Source: Azospirillum picis (lineage in GTDB: Bacteria > Pseudomonadota > Alphaproteobacteria > Azospirillales > Azospirillaceae). Taken from it: DNA of 64,000 bases. Positions 26,835-35,928 of the stretch are shown here, piece by piece. A program made the translations under genes and the position numbers. The first letter of the stretch is position 1. Every line of letters begins with the position of its first letter. Under the pieces are notes generated by a model. It was given only the letters and a program-made list of their open reading frames with translations. It had not been told where the DNA came from and made no database searches. The stretch lies in the NCBI RefSeq assembly GCF_017876115.1, contig NZ_JAGINO010000011.1, positions 124,001-188,000 of the forward strand. Direction: 5' to 3'.

Positions 26835-27566
26835 ATGAAGAAGGGAATGGCGATGGGTGACGCGATGCGGATGAGGGAAGAGGGAATGGGGCGGCTGGAG
26901 CCGGGGGCGCGGGATCCGGGGCGGGCGGCGGGCGGCCGGTCGCCGATGGCACGGCGATCGGCCCTGCGCACCGGCTGCGCGTTGCTCGCCGCCGGGGTGC
27001 TGCTGGCCGGCTGCAGCGTCGGCCGGATCAACAGCCGCGACTTCTCCTCGCCGGGCGGCGGCCTGCCGGCGGGCGCCACCATCGCAGTCCTGCCCTTCGA
27101 GAACCTGACCAACCATCCCAACGCCGGCCAGATCGCCGCCGACCTTGTTTCCACCGAGCTGTACGGCCAAGCCGGCATCCGCGCCGTCGACACCGGCCGC
27201 GTGCGTGCCAGGCTGGCCGCCGCGAAGCCGGCGACCGGTCCCGCGGCGGACGCCTCGGCCGATGCCGGATCTCCGGCGGAGGGCGCTCCGGTCGACGCCC
27301 AGGCGGCCGGGCGGCTGCTGGGGGTGGACGCGGTGCTGGCCGGCAGCGTGTCCGAATACGGCTATCAGCACGGCCTGCGCGAGGAGCCGGTGGTCGGGTT
27401 GAACGCCCGGCTGGTCCGCAGCTCCGACGGGGTCGTGCTGTGGACATCCAGCCAGTCGGAGGCCGGACGCGGCTGGTTCAGCCGCGACAGCGTCAACAAC
27501 GTCGCCCAGCGCGTGGTGACCCGCATGATCGAGAGTCTGCGGCCGGTGATCGCCGGTACGCCCTGA
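26835..27566 (+). CDS. pelC: PelC outer-membrane lipoprotein
   Basis: A 243-residue lipoprotein with lipobox LLAGC (lipidated Cys60) after a long N-region. After cleavage it matches PelC: AVLPFENLTNHPNAGQIAAD, then LLGVDAVLAGSVSEYGYQ, ARLVRSSDGVVLWTSSQS and a C-terminal helix. PelC forms a periplasmic ring beneath the PelB pore. An Ala/Pro-rich insertion (residues about 130-155) is not typical. AAGGACT nine bases before 26835 supports this start; an internal ATG at 26946 would give a more ordinary signal peptide. Confidence 0.88.
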   Translation: MKKGMAMGDAMRMREEGMGRLEPGARDPGRAAGGRSPMARRSALRTGCALLAAGVLLAGCSVGRINSRDFSSPGGGLPAGATIAVLPFENLTNHPNAGQIAADLVSTELYGQAGIRAVDTGRVRARLAAAKPATGPAADASADAGSPAEGAPVDAQAAGRLLGVDAVLAGSVSEYGYQHGLREEPVVGLNARLVRSSDGVVLWTSSQSEAGRGWFSRDSVNNVAQRVVTRMIESLRPVIAGTP

Positions 27567-27588
27567 TCCGGAACAGGCAGGACCGCCA

Positions 27589-29022
27589 GTGCCACCGATG
27601 GACCGCAGCCCGAACGAGCCCTCCACGATGATGACGGAACCGATGCCTGCGGAACGGCCTTCCGCACCCGCCGGGGCCCCGCGCCGCTGGTTCGGCCTGC
27701 GCCCGGTGGCGCTGGTCGAGCTGGTGCTGTTCTTCGGCGTGGCGCTGGGGCTCGACCTGTATCTCGGGGCCGGAACGCGGTTCGAGGGAGTGCAGCCGCA
27801 TCCCTTCTGGATCCCGGTGCTGTTGCTGGCGATCCAGTACGGGACCAACGAGGGCGTGCTGGCGGCGCTGGTCGCGACGGCCGCGCTGCGGCTCGGCAAC
27901 GTCCCGGATGCCGGCATCAACCAGGATCTCTACGACCATCTCTTCACCCTGACGCGCGAACCGATCCTGTGGCTGGTGTCCGCGGTGATGATCGGCGAGC
28001 TGCGCATGCGCCAACTGCGCGAGCGGGCGGATCTGCGCGCCGGCCTGGAGGCCGCGCGGCGGGAGGCGGAGGCGATCGCCCGGTCCTACCGCTCGCTGAA
28101 GTCGGTGAAGGAGACCCTGGAAACACGGGTGGCCGGCCAGTTGCGTACCGTCCTGACCCTCTACCAGGCGGCCAAGGCGATCGACCGGCTGGACGAGGGC
28201 GAGGTGATGCTGGGGGTCGCCGATCTCGTCCGTTCGGTCATGAAGCCGGAGAAATTCTCGCTGTTCCTGTTGAACAACGATGTGCTGGAATCGGTGGCCA
28301 ACGACGGCTGGGACGAGGAGCGCGACGCCTACGCCCGCTGGTTCGACAATGGTAGCGCCATTTTCCAGACGGTGATCGGCCGCCAGCGCCTGCTCTGCGT
28401 CAACCGTCCGGAGGACGAGCGCATCCTGGGCGGCGAGGGCATGCTGGCCGGTCCGCTGATCAGTGGCGACACCGGCGAGGTCGTCGGCATGCTGAAGATC
28501 GAAAGCCTCGGCTTCACCGACCTCAGCGTCAACACGGTGGAGAATTTCCGCATCCTGTGCGACTGGATTGGCACCGCCATGGCCAAGGCTCGCCGCTACC
28601 GCCTCGCCAGCGAACAGCGGGTCTTCACCGACGACGCGCTCTATTCGTCCGGCTTCATCGGCCGCCAGGCCGAGTTCCTGGCCCTGCTCGGCCGCCGCCT
28701 GGGATTCGAGACGACCACGATCACCATTCGGCCGGGCGGGCTGAGCCGCCTGTCGGTCGGCCAGCGGGCCGAACTGGCTGCCGCCATCGGACAGGCCGTG
28801 CGCACCAGCCTGCGCGACACCGACCTCGCCTGCGACTTCGGCCAGCAGGGCAGCTCCTTCGGCGTGGTGCTGGCCGGTACGCCGATCGAGGGGGCGAGGC
28901 TCGTCGAGTCGAAACTGGAGCGTGCGGTCCGCAAGGCGTTGCCGGCGGCGCTCGTCGACATCCCGATCAGCTTCGCGACCAGGCGTGTCGAGGTGCCGGC
29001 GGACGGGCGGGGGGCAGCGTGA
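27589..29022 (+). CDS. pelD: PelD c-di-GMP receptor
   Basis: A 477-residue membrane protein with four hydrophobic helices in the first 145 residues. A coiled-coil linker (QLRERADLRAGLEAARREAE) is followed by a GAF domain (about 175-330) and a degenerate GGDEF domain. The allosteric I-site is kept as Arg409-Asp-Thr-Asp412 while the catalytic GGDEF is replaced by GQQGS (418-422). This is the hallmark of PelD, which senses c-di-GMP rather than making it and switches on Pel synthesis by PelF. The GTG start at 27589 has CAGGCAGGA just upstream; an ATG lies three codons later. Confidence 0.92.
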   Translation: MPPMDRSPNEPSTMMTEPMPAERPSAPAGAPRRWFGLRPVALVELVLFFGVALGLDLYLGAGTRFEGVQPHPFWIPVLLLAIQYGTNEGVLAALVATAALRLGNVPDAGINQDLYDHLFTLTREPILWLVSAVMIGELRMRQLRERADLRAGLEAARREAEAIARSYRSLKSVKETLETRVAGQLRTVLTLYQAAKAIDRLDEGEVMLGVADLVRSVMKPEKFSLFLLNNDVLESVANDGWDEERDAYARWFDNGSAIFQTVIGRQRLLCVNRPEDERILGGEGMLAGPLISGDTGEVVGMLKIESLGFTDLSVNTVENFRILCDWIGTAMAKARRYRLASEQRVFTDDALYSSGFIGRQAEFLALLGRRLGFETTTITIRPGGLSRLSVGQRAELAAAIGQAVRTSLRDTDLACDFGQQGSSFGVVLAGTPIEGARLVESKLERAVRKALPAALVDIPISFATRRVEVPADGRGAA

Positions 29023-30167
29023 ACACCGGCGGCGCTTCCCTCTCCTGGCCGCCGGCCGCCGACAAGCCGGCCGCCGGCACCGGCGATCTCCTGGCCTGCG
29101 GCCTGCTCGCCGGGCTGCTCGATGCGGGCGTGGTGGCGGTCGGCCTGTCGGCGGTCCCGTTCGCCGCACCGCTGGCGCTGGGACTGCACATGGCGCTGTG
29201 CGCCCTCCTGGCGCTGTGGCTGCGCCGGCGGCGTGACCGCGACCTCGACCTGCGGCTTTCCGGGCTCCTGCTGGTGACCATGGTTCCGCTCGGGCCGCTG
29301 GGTGCCGCCTGCACCTTGATGACCGCCGGGTTGCATGCCCTGTTCTCGCGCTATGCCACCGGTTTCCAGGACTGGTACCTGTCGCTGTTCCCGGACGACG
29401 AGATGGAGCCGGCACAGGAACTGTACGAGCTGATCGTCTCGGGGCGGGAAACCGCGCATCTGGCCGCCGCCCAATCCTTCACAGACGTGATGTCCGTCGG
29501 CACGCCGCCGCAGAAGCAGGCGGTCATCGCGCTGGTCGCACGGCATTTCCGCCCGGCCTTCACGCCGGCGCTGAAGGCGGGTCTGGCGGACGCCGACCCG
29601 TCGGTGCGTGTCCAGGCGGCGACGGCCACCGCGCGGGTGGAGCATGAGTTCAACGAGCGCTGGCTTTCGCTCGACGCCGCCGCGCAGTCTGGCCACGACG
29701 ACCCGGAGGCGCTGGCGGCACTGGCCCGGCATCTCGACGACTACGCCTTCTGCGGCCTGCTCGATACCAACCGCGAGGCGGAAATCCGCGAGAAGGCGCT
29801 GGACGGTTACCGCCGTGCGCTCGACCTGTCGCCGGACGAGGACGGTCTGCGCCTCGATCTCGGCCGGCTGCTGCTTCGCTGCGGCCTCCCGTCCGAGGCG
29901 GCCGAGCGGCTGGAGCCGCTGGTCGACAGCACCGGCGACGCCAGGGTGCTGTTCTGGTACGCGGAAAGCCTGTTCCGGCTCGGCCGCTTCGCCGAGCTGC
30001 GCGCGCTGCAGTCCCGCCGGCCCGAGCTGCTGGGCGACGAGACGGCGTTGCCCGACACGCTGCGTGACGTCTTCGCCCTGTGGCGCCAGGGGGAAGAAGG
30101 GCGGACCGGAGGCGGCGAGGGCTGTGGCGATGGGAATGATGGCGGCAGGCGGGAGATCGTCGCATGA
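29019..30167 (+). CDS. pelE: PelE membrane/TPR protein
   Basis: A 382-residue protein with two hydrophobic hairpins in the first 110 residues. A helical part follows with TPR-like units, for example AEIREKALDGYRRALDLSPD followed by LDLGRLLLRCGLPSEAAERL. This is the PelE layout, and PelE bridges PelD, PelF and PelG in the inner-membrane synthase complex. The GTG start overlaps the pelD stop (GTGA), showing coupling. The extreme C-terminus is Gly/Glu-rich and unconserved. Confidence 0.85.
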   Translation: MNTGGASLSWPPAADKPAAGTGDLLACGLLAGLLDAGVVAVGLSAVPFAAPLALGLHMALCALLALWLRRRRDRDLDLRLSGLLLVTMVPLGPLGAACTLMTAGLHALFSRYATGFQDWYLSLFPDDEMEPAQELYELIVSGRETAHLAAAQSFTDVMSVGTPPQKQAVIALVARHFRPAFTPALKAGLADADPSVRVQAATATARVEHEFNERWLSLDAAAQSGHDDPEALAALARHLDDYAFCGLLDTNREAEIREKALDGYRRALDLSPDEDGLRLDLGRLLLRCGLPSEAAERLEPLVDSTGDARVLFWYAESLFRLGRFAELRALQSRRPELLGDETALPDTLRDVFALWRQGEEGRTGGGEGCGDGNDGGRREIVA

Positions 30168-31717
30168 GTACCCGCCACCTGCCGGAGGCGCCCGGGGCGC
30201 CACGGGCCGACGTCTGCCTGCTGATGGAGGGATCCTATCCCTACGTCGCGGGCGGCGTCTCCACCTGGACGCATGACCTGATCAGGTCTCACGCCGACCT
30301 GACCTTCCATGTGGTTGCGCTGGTCGCCGACCGCAGCACCCGCAAGCTCGCCTACGAGCTTCCCGACAACGTCACCGGCCTGACCCATGTCTATCTGCAG
30401 GACCCGCCCGCCGGGCCGCTCTGGCAGCCCGGTGCCGGCCGGCTGACCGCGGCCCTGGAGGGGCCGCTCGCCCGCCTGCAGCAGGGCGGCGGCCTGCCCG
30501 AGGTTGCCGAGGTGCTGCGCCTGCTGGCGGCAAGGCGCGGCCGGATCGGCAAGCGGACGCTGCTGAACTCGGAGGACGCCTTCCGCATGGTGGTGCGGAT
30601 GTGCCGGTCGGCCCTGTCCGACGCCTCCTTCCTCGAATATTTCTGGGGCAGCCGGGCCCTGATGAGCGGCCTGTTCGCCACCCTGCTGGTGCCGATGCCG
30701 CAGGCCAGGGTCTATCACGCCGTCTCCACCGGCTATGCCGGGCTGTTCGCGGCCCGCGCCCGGCTGGAGACTGGCAGGCCGGCCCTGCTGACGGAGCACG
30801 GCATCTATACCAACGAGCGGCGCATCGAGATCCTGATGGCCGAATGGCTGTTCGAAGGGGCCGACACCTCGCTGGCCCTCGAGCGCAAGAAGCGCGACCT
30901 GCGCGATCTCTGGCTGGACACCTTCGCCAGCTATTCCAAGGCCTGTTACGATGCCTGCGACCGCATCATCACCCTTTATGGCGGAAACCAGGAGTTCCAG
31001 CGCCGCCAGGGCGCCGATCCGGCCAAGCTGACGGTCGTGCCCAACGGCATCGACTATGCCGGCTACTCGAAGGTCGTGCGCGACCCGGCGCCGCGGCCGC
31101 CGACCATCGCGCTGATCGGCCGCGTCGTGCCGATCAAGGACGTCAAGACCTACATCCGCGCCGCCGCCATCCTGCGCGAGGACATCCCCGACCTGAAGGC
31201 GATGATCCTCGGGCCGCTGGAGGAGGATCCCGGCTATGTCGAGGAATGCCGGACCATCGTGAAGCACCTGGGGCTGGAGCAGACGGTGATCTTCGCCGGC
31301 CGCGTCAAGCTGACCGACTGGCTCGGCCGGGTCGACGCGATCGCGCTGACCAGCGTCAGCGAGGCGCAGCCCCTGGTGATCCTGGAGGCGGGCGCCTCCG
31401 GCGTTCCGACGGTGGCGACCGACGTCGGCTCCTGTTCGGAGCTGCTGATGGGGCGGCCGGACGAGGAGCCGCCGCTGGGGGCGGGCGGGGCGGTGACGCC
31501 GCTCGCCAGCCCGCTCGACACCGCACGGGAACTGCGCGCCCTGCTGCTGGACCGCCCCTGGCGCGACCGCTGTTCGCGTGCGATCGCCGAGCGGGTCGCC
31601 CGCCATTACGACAAGGTCGCCATCGACCGGATCTATCGCGCCATCTATGACGAGCACATCGCCATGCCCGACCGGCCAACCCTGCCCGATGCCGCCGTCC
31701 TGAGAGAGGGATCCTGA
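30164..31717 (+). CDS. pelF: PelF glycosyltransferase (GT4)
   Basis: A 517-residue cytosolic GT-B glycosyltransferase. The N-terminal VCLLMEGSYPYVAGGVSTW is diagnostic for PelF, and LTEHGIYTNERRIEI, VPNGIDYAGYSK and the C-terminal E-x7-E motif (Glu400 to Glu408 in EAQPLVILEAGASGVP) follow. It polymerises the Pel chain from UDP-activated N-acetylhexosamine, matching the upstream PelX-like epimerase. The ATG overlaps the pelE stop. Confidence 0.95.
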   Translation: MSTRHLPEAPGAPRADVCLLMEGSYPYVAGGVSTWTHDLIRSHADLTFHVVALVADRSTRKLAYELPDNVTGLTHVYLQDPPAGPLWQPGAGRLTAALEGPLARLQQGGGLPEVAEVLRLLAARRGRIGKRTLLNSEDAFRMVVRMCRSALSDASFLEYFWGSRALMSGLFATLLVPMPQARVYHAVSTGYAGLFAARARLETGRPALLTEHGIYTNERRIEILMAEWLFEGADTSLALERKKRDLRDLWLDTFASYSKACYDACDRIITLYGGNQEFQRRQGADPAKLTVVPNGIDYAGYSKVVRDPAPRPPTIALIGRVVPIKDVKTYIRAAAILREDIPDLKAMILGPLEEDPGYVEECRTIVKHLGLEQTVIFAGRVKLTDWLGRVDAIALTSVSEAQPLVILEAGASGVPTVATDVGSCSELLMGRPDEEPPLGAGGAVTPLASPLDTARELRALLLDRPWRDRCSRAIAERVARHYDKVAIDRIYRAIYDEHIAMPDRPTLPDAAVLREGS

Positions 31718-31718
31718 C

Positions 31719-33098
31719 ATGGCCGGCATCGGTTTCGCCCTGCGCCGCCTCGCCCGGCGCGACGACCTGCTGGGGATCCTGCAGGGCTACGCCCATTCGG
31801 CCTTCATCACCTCGGGGCCGTGGATGTTCACCATCCTGGCGCTGGCCGGGATCAACCTGATCGGCCGCGACCTCGTGGGGATGGAGCAGCTCACGCTGTT
31901 CCGGGTGGTGGTGATCTACAATTTCGGCTTCTCGGTGGTGTTCACCGGGCCTCTGGTCCTCGTCGCCACCCGCTATCTCGCGGACGCCATCTACGCCAAG
32001 GAGGTAGAGGCCGCACCCGGCATGCTGCTGGCGACGCTGGGGCTCGCCTACGCCATCGCCGCCGTCACCGCGGGTCCCTTCTACACGCTGTTCAGCGGCC
32101 TGCCGCTGCCGGTGATGCTGGGCGGACTGGTCAACTTCTTCCTGGTGTGCGGCATCTGGGTGGTGTCGATCTTCCTGTCGGCGTTGAAGGACTATCTGGC
32201 GGTCACGGTGGCCTTCGGCGCCGGCATGGCGCTCGGCATGGCCGCCACGGTGGCGCTCGGCGGCCCCTATGGCGCCGCCGGCATGGTGTGGGGGTTCTCG
32301 CTGGGACTGGCGGCGATCCAGTTCGGGCTGATCGCCCGCGTCTTCGCCGAATATCCCTACCGCGTCGCCCGGCTGTTCGATTTCCTGTCCTACTTCCGGC
32401 GCTACTGGGATCTGGCTCTGATCGGGCTGTGCGCCAACGTCGCGGTGTGGAGCGACAAATGGATCATGTGGTTCGTGCCGGAACGCGAGGTGGTGTCCGG
32501 CGCGATGGTGATCTACACCGCCTATGACAGCGCGATGTTCGTTGCCTACCTGACCACGCTGCCGGCGCTGACCCTGTTCACGGTCAACATCGAAACCCGC
32601 TTCTTCGAGCATTACCAGGGCTTCTACCGCGACATCCAGAAGCACGCGACCTACGACCAGATCGCGCGCAACCACCGGTCCATCATCTCCGCGCTTCTCG
32701 ACAGCAGCCGCAACCTGCTGATCCTGCAGGGCGCGGTCTGTGCGGTCGGCATCTTCCTCGCGCCGGCGATCATCGGCGCCGTCGGGCTGCAGTACCAGCA
32801 GGTCGGCATGTTCCGCTTCGGCGTGCTCGGCGCCTTCTTCCAGGTGCTGTTCCTGTTCTGCACCGTCATCCTGGCCTATTTCGACCTCCGGGCGAGGAAC
32901 CTGACGGTGCAACTCGTCTATCTCGCCGCCAATGCCGGCTTCACCCTGCTGTTCAGCCGGCTGGGCTTCCCCTGGTACGGCTACGGCTATTTCCTGGCGT
33001 CGCTGGTCGCCTTCGCCGTGGCCTACCTGATGGTGGCCGACGCCGTGCGGCGCCTGCCGTATTTCGCCTTCATCGCCAACAACCCGTCGATCCGCTGA
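31719..33098 (+). CDS. pelG: PelG membrane protein
   Basis: A 459-residue polytopic protein with about twelve helices, of the MATE/Wzx-like PelG family. The opening MAGIGFALRRLARRDDLLGI and following AYAHSAFITSGPWMFT-like stretch are strongly conserved in PelG, as is SDKWIMWFVPEREV near the middle. It forms the inner-membrane synthase/transport unit with PelD, PelE and PelF. It starts two bases after pelF. Confidence 0.94.
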   Translation: MAGIGFALRRLARRDDLLGILQGYAHSAFITSGPWMFTILALAGINLIGRDLVGMEQLTLFRVVVIYNFGFSVVFTGPLVLVATRYLADAIYAKEVEAAPGMLLATLGLAYAIAAVTAGPFYTLFSGLPLPVMLGGLVNFFLVCGIWVVSIFLSALKDYLAVTVAFGAGMALGMAATVALGGPYGAAGMVWGFSLGLAAIQFGLIARVFAEYPYRVARLFDFLSYFRRYWDLALIGLCANVAVWSDKWIMWFVPEREVVSGAMVIYTAYDSAMFVAYLTTLPALTLFTVNIETRFFEHYQGFYRDIQKHATYDQIARNHRSIISALLDSSRNLLILQGAVCAVGIFLAPAIIGAVGLQYQQVGMFRFGVLGAFFQVLFLFCTVILAYFDLRARNLTVQLVYLAANAGFTLLFSRLGFPWYGYGYFLASLVAFAVAYLMVADAVRRLPYFAFIANNPSIR

Positions 33099-33114
33099 GG
33101 GAAGGGAGCGAGGA

Positions 33115-33576
33115 ATGGCGCGTGCGGCGACCGTCCTGATCCTGGCCGGGCTCCTGGCCTTGCCGGCCGTCGCCGGTGCGCAGGAGGTGCTGCGCACCGA
33201 GCGGACCGACCCCCGCCACCTCCGCCCGCCCTTCGGCGCCGGGGAACAGCCGCCCCTGCCCAGCCCGCGCACGCTCCATACCGAAAGCCGGGCGGTCTAC
33301 CGACTGCCCGACGGCATCAAGGGCTTGGCGGTCCTCGACCGGACCCTGTCGCACCTGTGCAACCGCGGTGCGTTCCTCCAGAAGATCGACGGCTTCTATT
33401 GGGCGGCTGCCCCCGACCGCCGCTATGGCGTCGCCTTTTCCGGTGGCGCTAACCTCGTCGATCCACAGAACAAGCGCCAGCCCGGCAAGGTCTATTTCTT
33501 CCGTGACCAGGACAGCCGCTGCAGCGTCTGGGTCGGCGATCAGGCCAAGCTGATGCCGAACTATATCGGCGGCTGA
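33115..33576 (+). CDS. Small secreted protein of unknown function at the end of the pel cluster
   Basis: A 153-residue protein I do not recognise. A Sec signal peptide (ATVLILAGLLALPAVAGAQ) is followed by about 130 residues containing two cysteines that could form a disulfide (SHLCNRG and SRCSVWVG), and aromatic patches FYWAAAP and GKVYFFRDQD. It begins 17 bases after pelG with GAAGGGAGCGAGGA before the ATG, so it belongs to the same transcription unit. Being periplasmic, it could modulate PelA, PelB or PelC, but this rests on position only. Confidence 0.75.
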   Translation: MARAATVLILAGLLALPAVAGAQEVLRTERTDPRHLRPPFGAGEQPPLPSPRTLHTESRAVYRLPDGIKGLAVLDRTLSHLCNRGAFLQKIDGFYWAAAPDRRYGVAFSGGANLVDPQNKRQPGKVYFFRDQDSRCSVWVGDQAKLMPNYIGG

Positions 33577-33588
33577 GGCTCGCGCTTA

Positions 33589-33626
33589 GAGTCTGCCTGG
33601 TGCTTCTTGAAGCACCAGGCAGACTC
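33589..33626. terminator. Long perfect hairpin after the pel cluster
   Basis: GAGTCTGCCTGGTGCTTC at 33589-33606 is followed after two bases by its exact complement at 33609-33626. A T-containing stretch (CTTTTGGTTTT) follows. It lies 12 bases beyond the last pel-linked gene and before a convergent gene, as expected of a transcription terminator. Confidence 0.75.
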
Positions 33627-33653
33627 CAAGCTTTTGGTTTTCCGTGTGAGTCA

Positions 33654-33681
33654 CGTTTCAAGCGATATACCGCTTGAAACG
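33654..33681. repeat. 11-bp inverted repeat between convergent genes
   Basis: CGTTTCAAGCG-ATATAC-CGCTTGAAACG, flanked further out by GTGTGA and TCACAC that can extend the stem. It ends nine bases past the stop codon of the LacI gene. It probably acts as the terminator for the minus-strand operon, although no clear T-run follows. Confidence 0.5.
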
Positions 33682-33689
33682 ATCACACT

Positions 33690-34787
33690 TTAGCTGCTGC
33701 CGCGCTGGGCCAGCGTCAGATCGACGACCTGGGTCAGGCTATCCGGCGTCTCGCTGCGCATCCGCTGCAGGATCAGTTGCCCGGCACGGCGGCCGAGGTC
33801 GCGGCTGTCGATCCCGACGGTGGTCAGGCCGGGCGGCAACTCGTCGGCGATGTCTTGGTGGCCGAAGCCGAGGATGGCGATGTCGTCCGGCAGGCGCATG
33901 CCGCGCCGGCGGGCTTCGAGCAGGGCGCCGGTCGCCAGCAGGTCGTTGGCGCAGAACACCGCCTGGACCGAGGCGTCGCGGGACAGCAGGTCGCCGAGGG
34001 CGCGGCGGCCGTCGACCATGCTGCTGACGCCGTCGACCGACAGTTCGGCGACGATGTCGAGCCCGGCCTCATGGGCGCCCTCGCGGAACCCGCTGAGGCG
34101 GAGGGCGCCGCGCCCGCTGCGCCGGCCGATGAAGGCGACGCGGCGATAGCCGCGCCCGGCGAAATGCTCGGCGGCCAGACGGCCGCCGTCGATGTTCGAG
34201 AAGCCGACCAGCATGTCGATCGGGTCGCGCGGGTAGGCCCAGGTCTCCATGATCGGAATGCCCAGCGCCCGCAGCGCCCGCCGGTTCTCCTCGATCTCGA
34301 TGACGCCGGTGAACATGACCGCAGCCGGGCGCATCTCGCGCAGTGACTGGATCATCGTCGTTTCCTTGGCGTAGGAGTAGGAGGTCTGCCCGATCATCAA
34401 CTGGTAGCCCTGCGGCTCCAGGACCTCGCCGCAGCCCTGCACGGCGAGGCAGAACTGCTGGCTCTGGATGTTGGAGACGAAGGCGGCGACGATGTTCGAC
34501 TGGCCGGACCTCAATGCCCTGGCATGGGGGTTGGTGGCGTAGCCGGTGCGCTCGACGATCTCCAGGATCTTGCGCCGCTTGGCCTCGGCCACCTTCTCCG
34601 GCTGGCGCAGGGCGCGCGACACGGTGATCGGCGAGACGCCGGCGAGCCGGGCGATCTCGACGATCCGCGGCGGAGCCGTCCCTTCACGGACTGCGCCGTC
34701 CTCGGCGGGAAGCTCAGGCTCCGCCTTGGCGACGCGGACGACGTCGTCGATGGTCGGCGGACGCTTCTCCGCGCCGGTGTCAGTCAT
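33690..34787 (-). CDS. LacI family transcriptional regulator
   Basis: A 365-residue LacI/GalR regulator with a long, unconserved N-terminal extension of about 40 residues before the helix-turn-helix. The helix-turn-helix reads IVEIARLAGVSPITVSRALRQPEKV. The hinge helix region contains NPHARALRSG, and the periplasmic-binding-protein-like core includes RRVAFIGRRSGRGALRLSGF and FCANDLLATGALLEARRRG. This close to GntR-like LacI proteins, the ligand is often a sugar acid, but the operon here suggests an amino-acid-related inducer. The ATG at 34787 has GGGAGG eight bases upstream; a GTG at 34820 overlapping the previous stop is the alternative. It is the last gene of the operon whose promoter carries LacI-type operators at 40590-40649. 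Confidence 0.93.
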   Translation of the reverse strand: MTDTGAEKRPPTIDDVVRVAKAEPELPAEDGAVREGTAPPRIVEIARLAGVSPITVSRALRQPEKVAEAKRRKILEIVERTGYATNPHARALRSGQSNIVAAFVSNIQSQQFCLAVQGCGEVLEPQGYQLMIGQTSYSYAKETTMIQSLREMRPAAVMFTGVIEIEENRRALRALGIPIMETWAYPRDPIDMLVGFSNIDGGRLAAEHFAGRGYRRVAFIGRRSGRGALRLSGFREGAHEAGLDIVAELSVDGVSSMVDGRRALGDLLSRDASVQAVFCANDLLATGALLEARRRGMRLPDDIAILGFGHQDIADELPPGLTTVGIDSRDLGRRAGQLILQRMRSETPDSLTQVVDLTLAQRGSS

Positions 34788-34816
34788 GCCGTCCGCCTCC
34801 CGTCCGTCCCCTGCCG

Positions 34817-35851
34817 TCACGCCGCGCGCGCCAGGATGCCCGCCTCCTCCACCGGACGCGCCACCTGGATCAGGCAGTCGCCGGCCTCGCTGTCGCTGTG
34901 CAGGCGCCGCGAAATGACGATGCCAGCCTCCTGGAAGCGGAGCTCCTCCTCCGGCAGGTCGAGCCGGGTCAGGTCGTGGAACCAGCCGGCGAGGTCGCCG
35001 GCCGCGACGCGCGCGCCGACATCGACGGCCGGCTCGAACCAGCCCCGCCGCAGCGCGTAGATCGCCTGCCGGTGGCTGTCAAGCTGCAGCAGTTGCATCG
35101 GCCCGGAAGCCGGTGCTGTGTCCGCGAGAACCGGCGCGTCGGTCAAACCGACGGCGATCAGCAGGTTGTCGATCGCGCGCGCGGTGTAGGCCATGGTTTC
35201 CGGCGTCACCGTCCCGCCGCCGCCGAACTCGCCGCTGATGCCGATGGTGCCGGCCCGTGCGGCGGCGGCCATCGAGGTGGGGGCGGCCGCGCCGTTTTCC
35301 GCGACGAAGCCGTAGGGCATGCCCAGCGCCCGCATCAGCTCCAGGGCGCGGCCGAGCCGGTCCGGCGTCCCCTGGCGCTCGATCAGGGCGCAGGGCAGGT
35401 GGGCCATCGAGGTGCCGCCGGAATGGAGGTCGAACACCACGTCGTGGCGCGGGAACAGCTCGTGCTCCAGGAAATGCGCCAACCGGAAGGTCGGGGTGCC
35501 GGCGGGATCGCCGGGAAAGGCGCGGTTGAGGTTGCCCTCGTCCAGCGGCGACCGCCGCCGCGCCGCCATCACCGCCGGCGCGTTGACGGCCGGCAGGATC
35601 GTCACCTCGCCGCGGATGCGCGCGGGATCGAGACGGCGGAACAGCCGGCCCAGCAGCAGTTCGCCTTCATATTCGTCGCCGTGGTTGCCCGCCATCAGCA
35701 GCACGCGCGGACCCGCCCCGTTGCGCACGCGGCAGACCGGGACCTTCACCTGGTAGTAGGGCGAGCGATCCACCGAAAAAGGGATGCTGAGGAAATCCAG
35801 CGACTTGCCGTCTGCGGCGAAATCGAGCGCGTGGAAGAGGCCAGTGTGCAT
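34817..35851 (-). CDS. Succinylglutamate desuccinylase/aspartoacylase family zinc hydrolase
   Basis: A 344-residue M14-type zinc deacylase. Metal ligands are His57 and Glu60 in AGNHGDEYEGE and His143 in FDLHSGGTSMAHLP. Members remove acyl groups from N-acyl amino acids; the closest described activity is deacetylation of N-acetyl-diaminobutyrate (DoeB), which is similar in layout, but the substrate here is unknown. It lies in a catabolic operon with a PLP lyase and RidA, so it may release a free amino acid from an acylated precursor (inference). Confidence 0.85.
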   Translation of the reverse strand: MHTGLFHALDFAADGKSLDFLSIPFSVDRSPYYQVKVPVCRVRNGAGPRVLLMAGNHGDEYEGELLLGRLFRRLDPARIRGEVTILPAVNAPAVMAARRRSPLDEGNLNRAFPGDPAGTPTFRLAHFLEHELFPRHDVVFDLHSGGTSMAHLPCALIERQGTPDRLGRALELMRALGMPYGFVAENGAAAPTSMAAAARAGTIGISGEFGGGGTVTPETMAYTARAIDNLLIAVGLTDAPVLADTAPASGPMQLLQLDSHRQAIYALRRGWFEPAVDVGARVAAGDLAGWFHDLTRLDLPEEELRFQEAGIVISRRLHSDSEAGDCLIQVARPVEEAGILARAA

Positions 35852-35928
35852 TCCAAAAACCTTCTAGCGGAGGGGCGCCCGGGCAGCGGCTGCCCCGGCG
35901 CCTCCTCCGATCCGCCGGAAAAGCCCGG

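Noticed and set aside
33654..33681. LacI operator at the end of the LacI gene
   Set aside because: The palindrome lies downstream of the gene in a convergent gap and lacks the TGACAACGTTGTCA core seen upstream of the operon; a terminator role is more likely.
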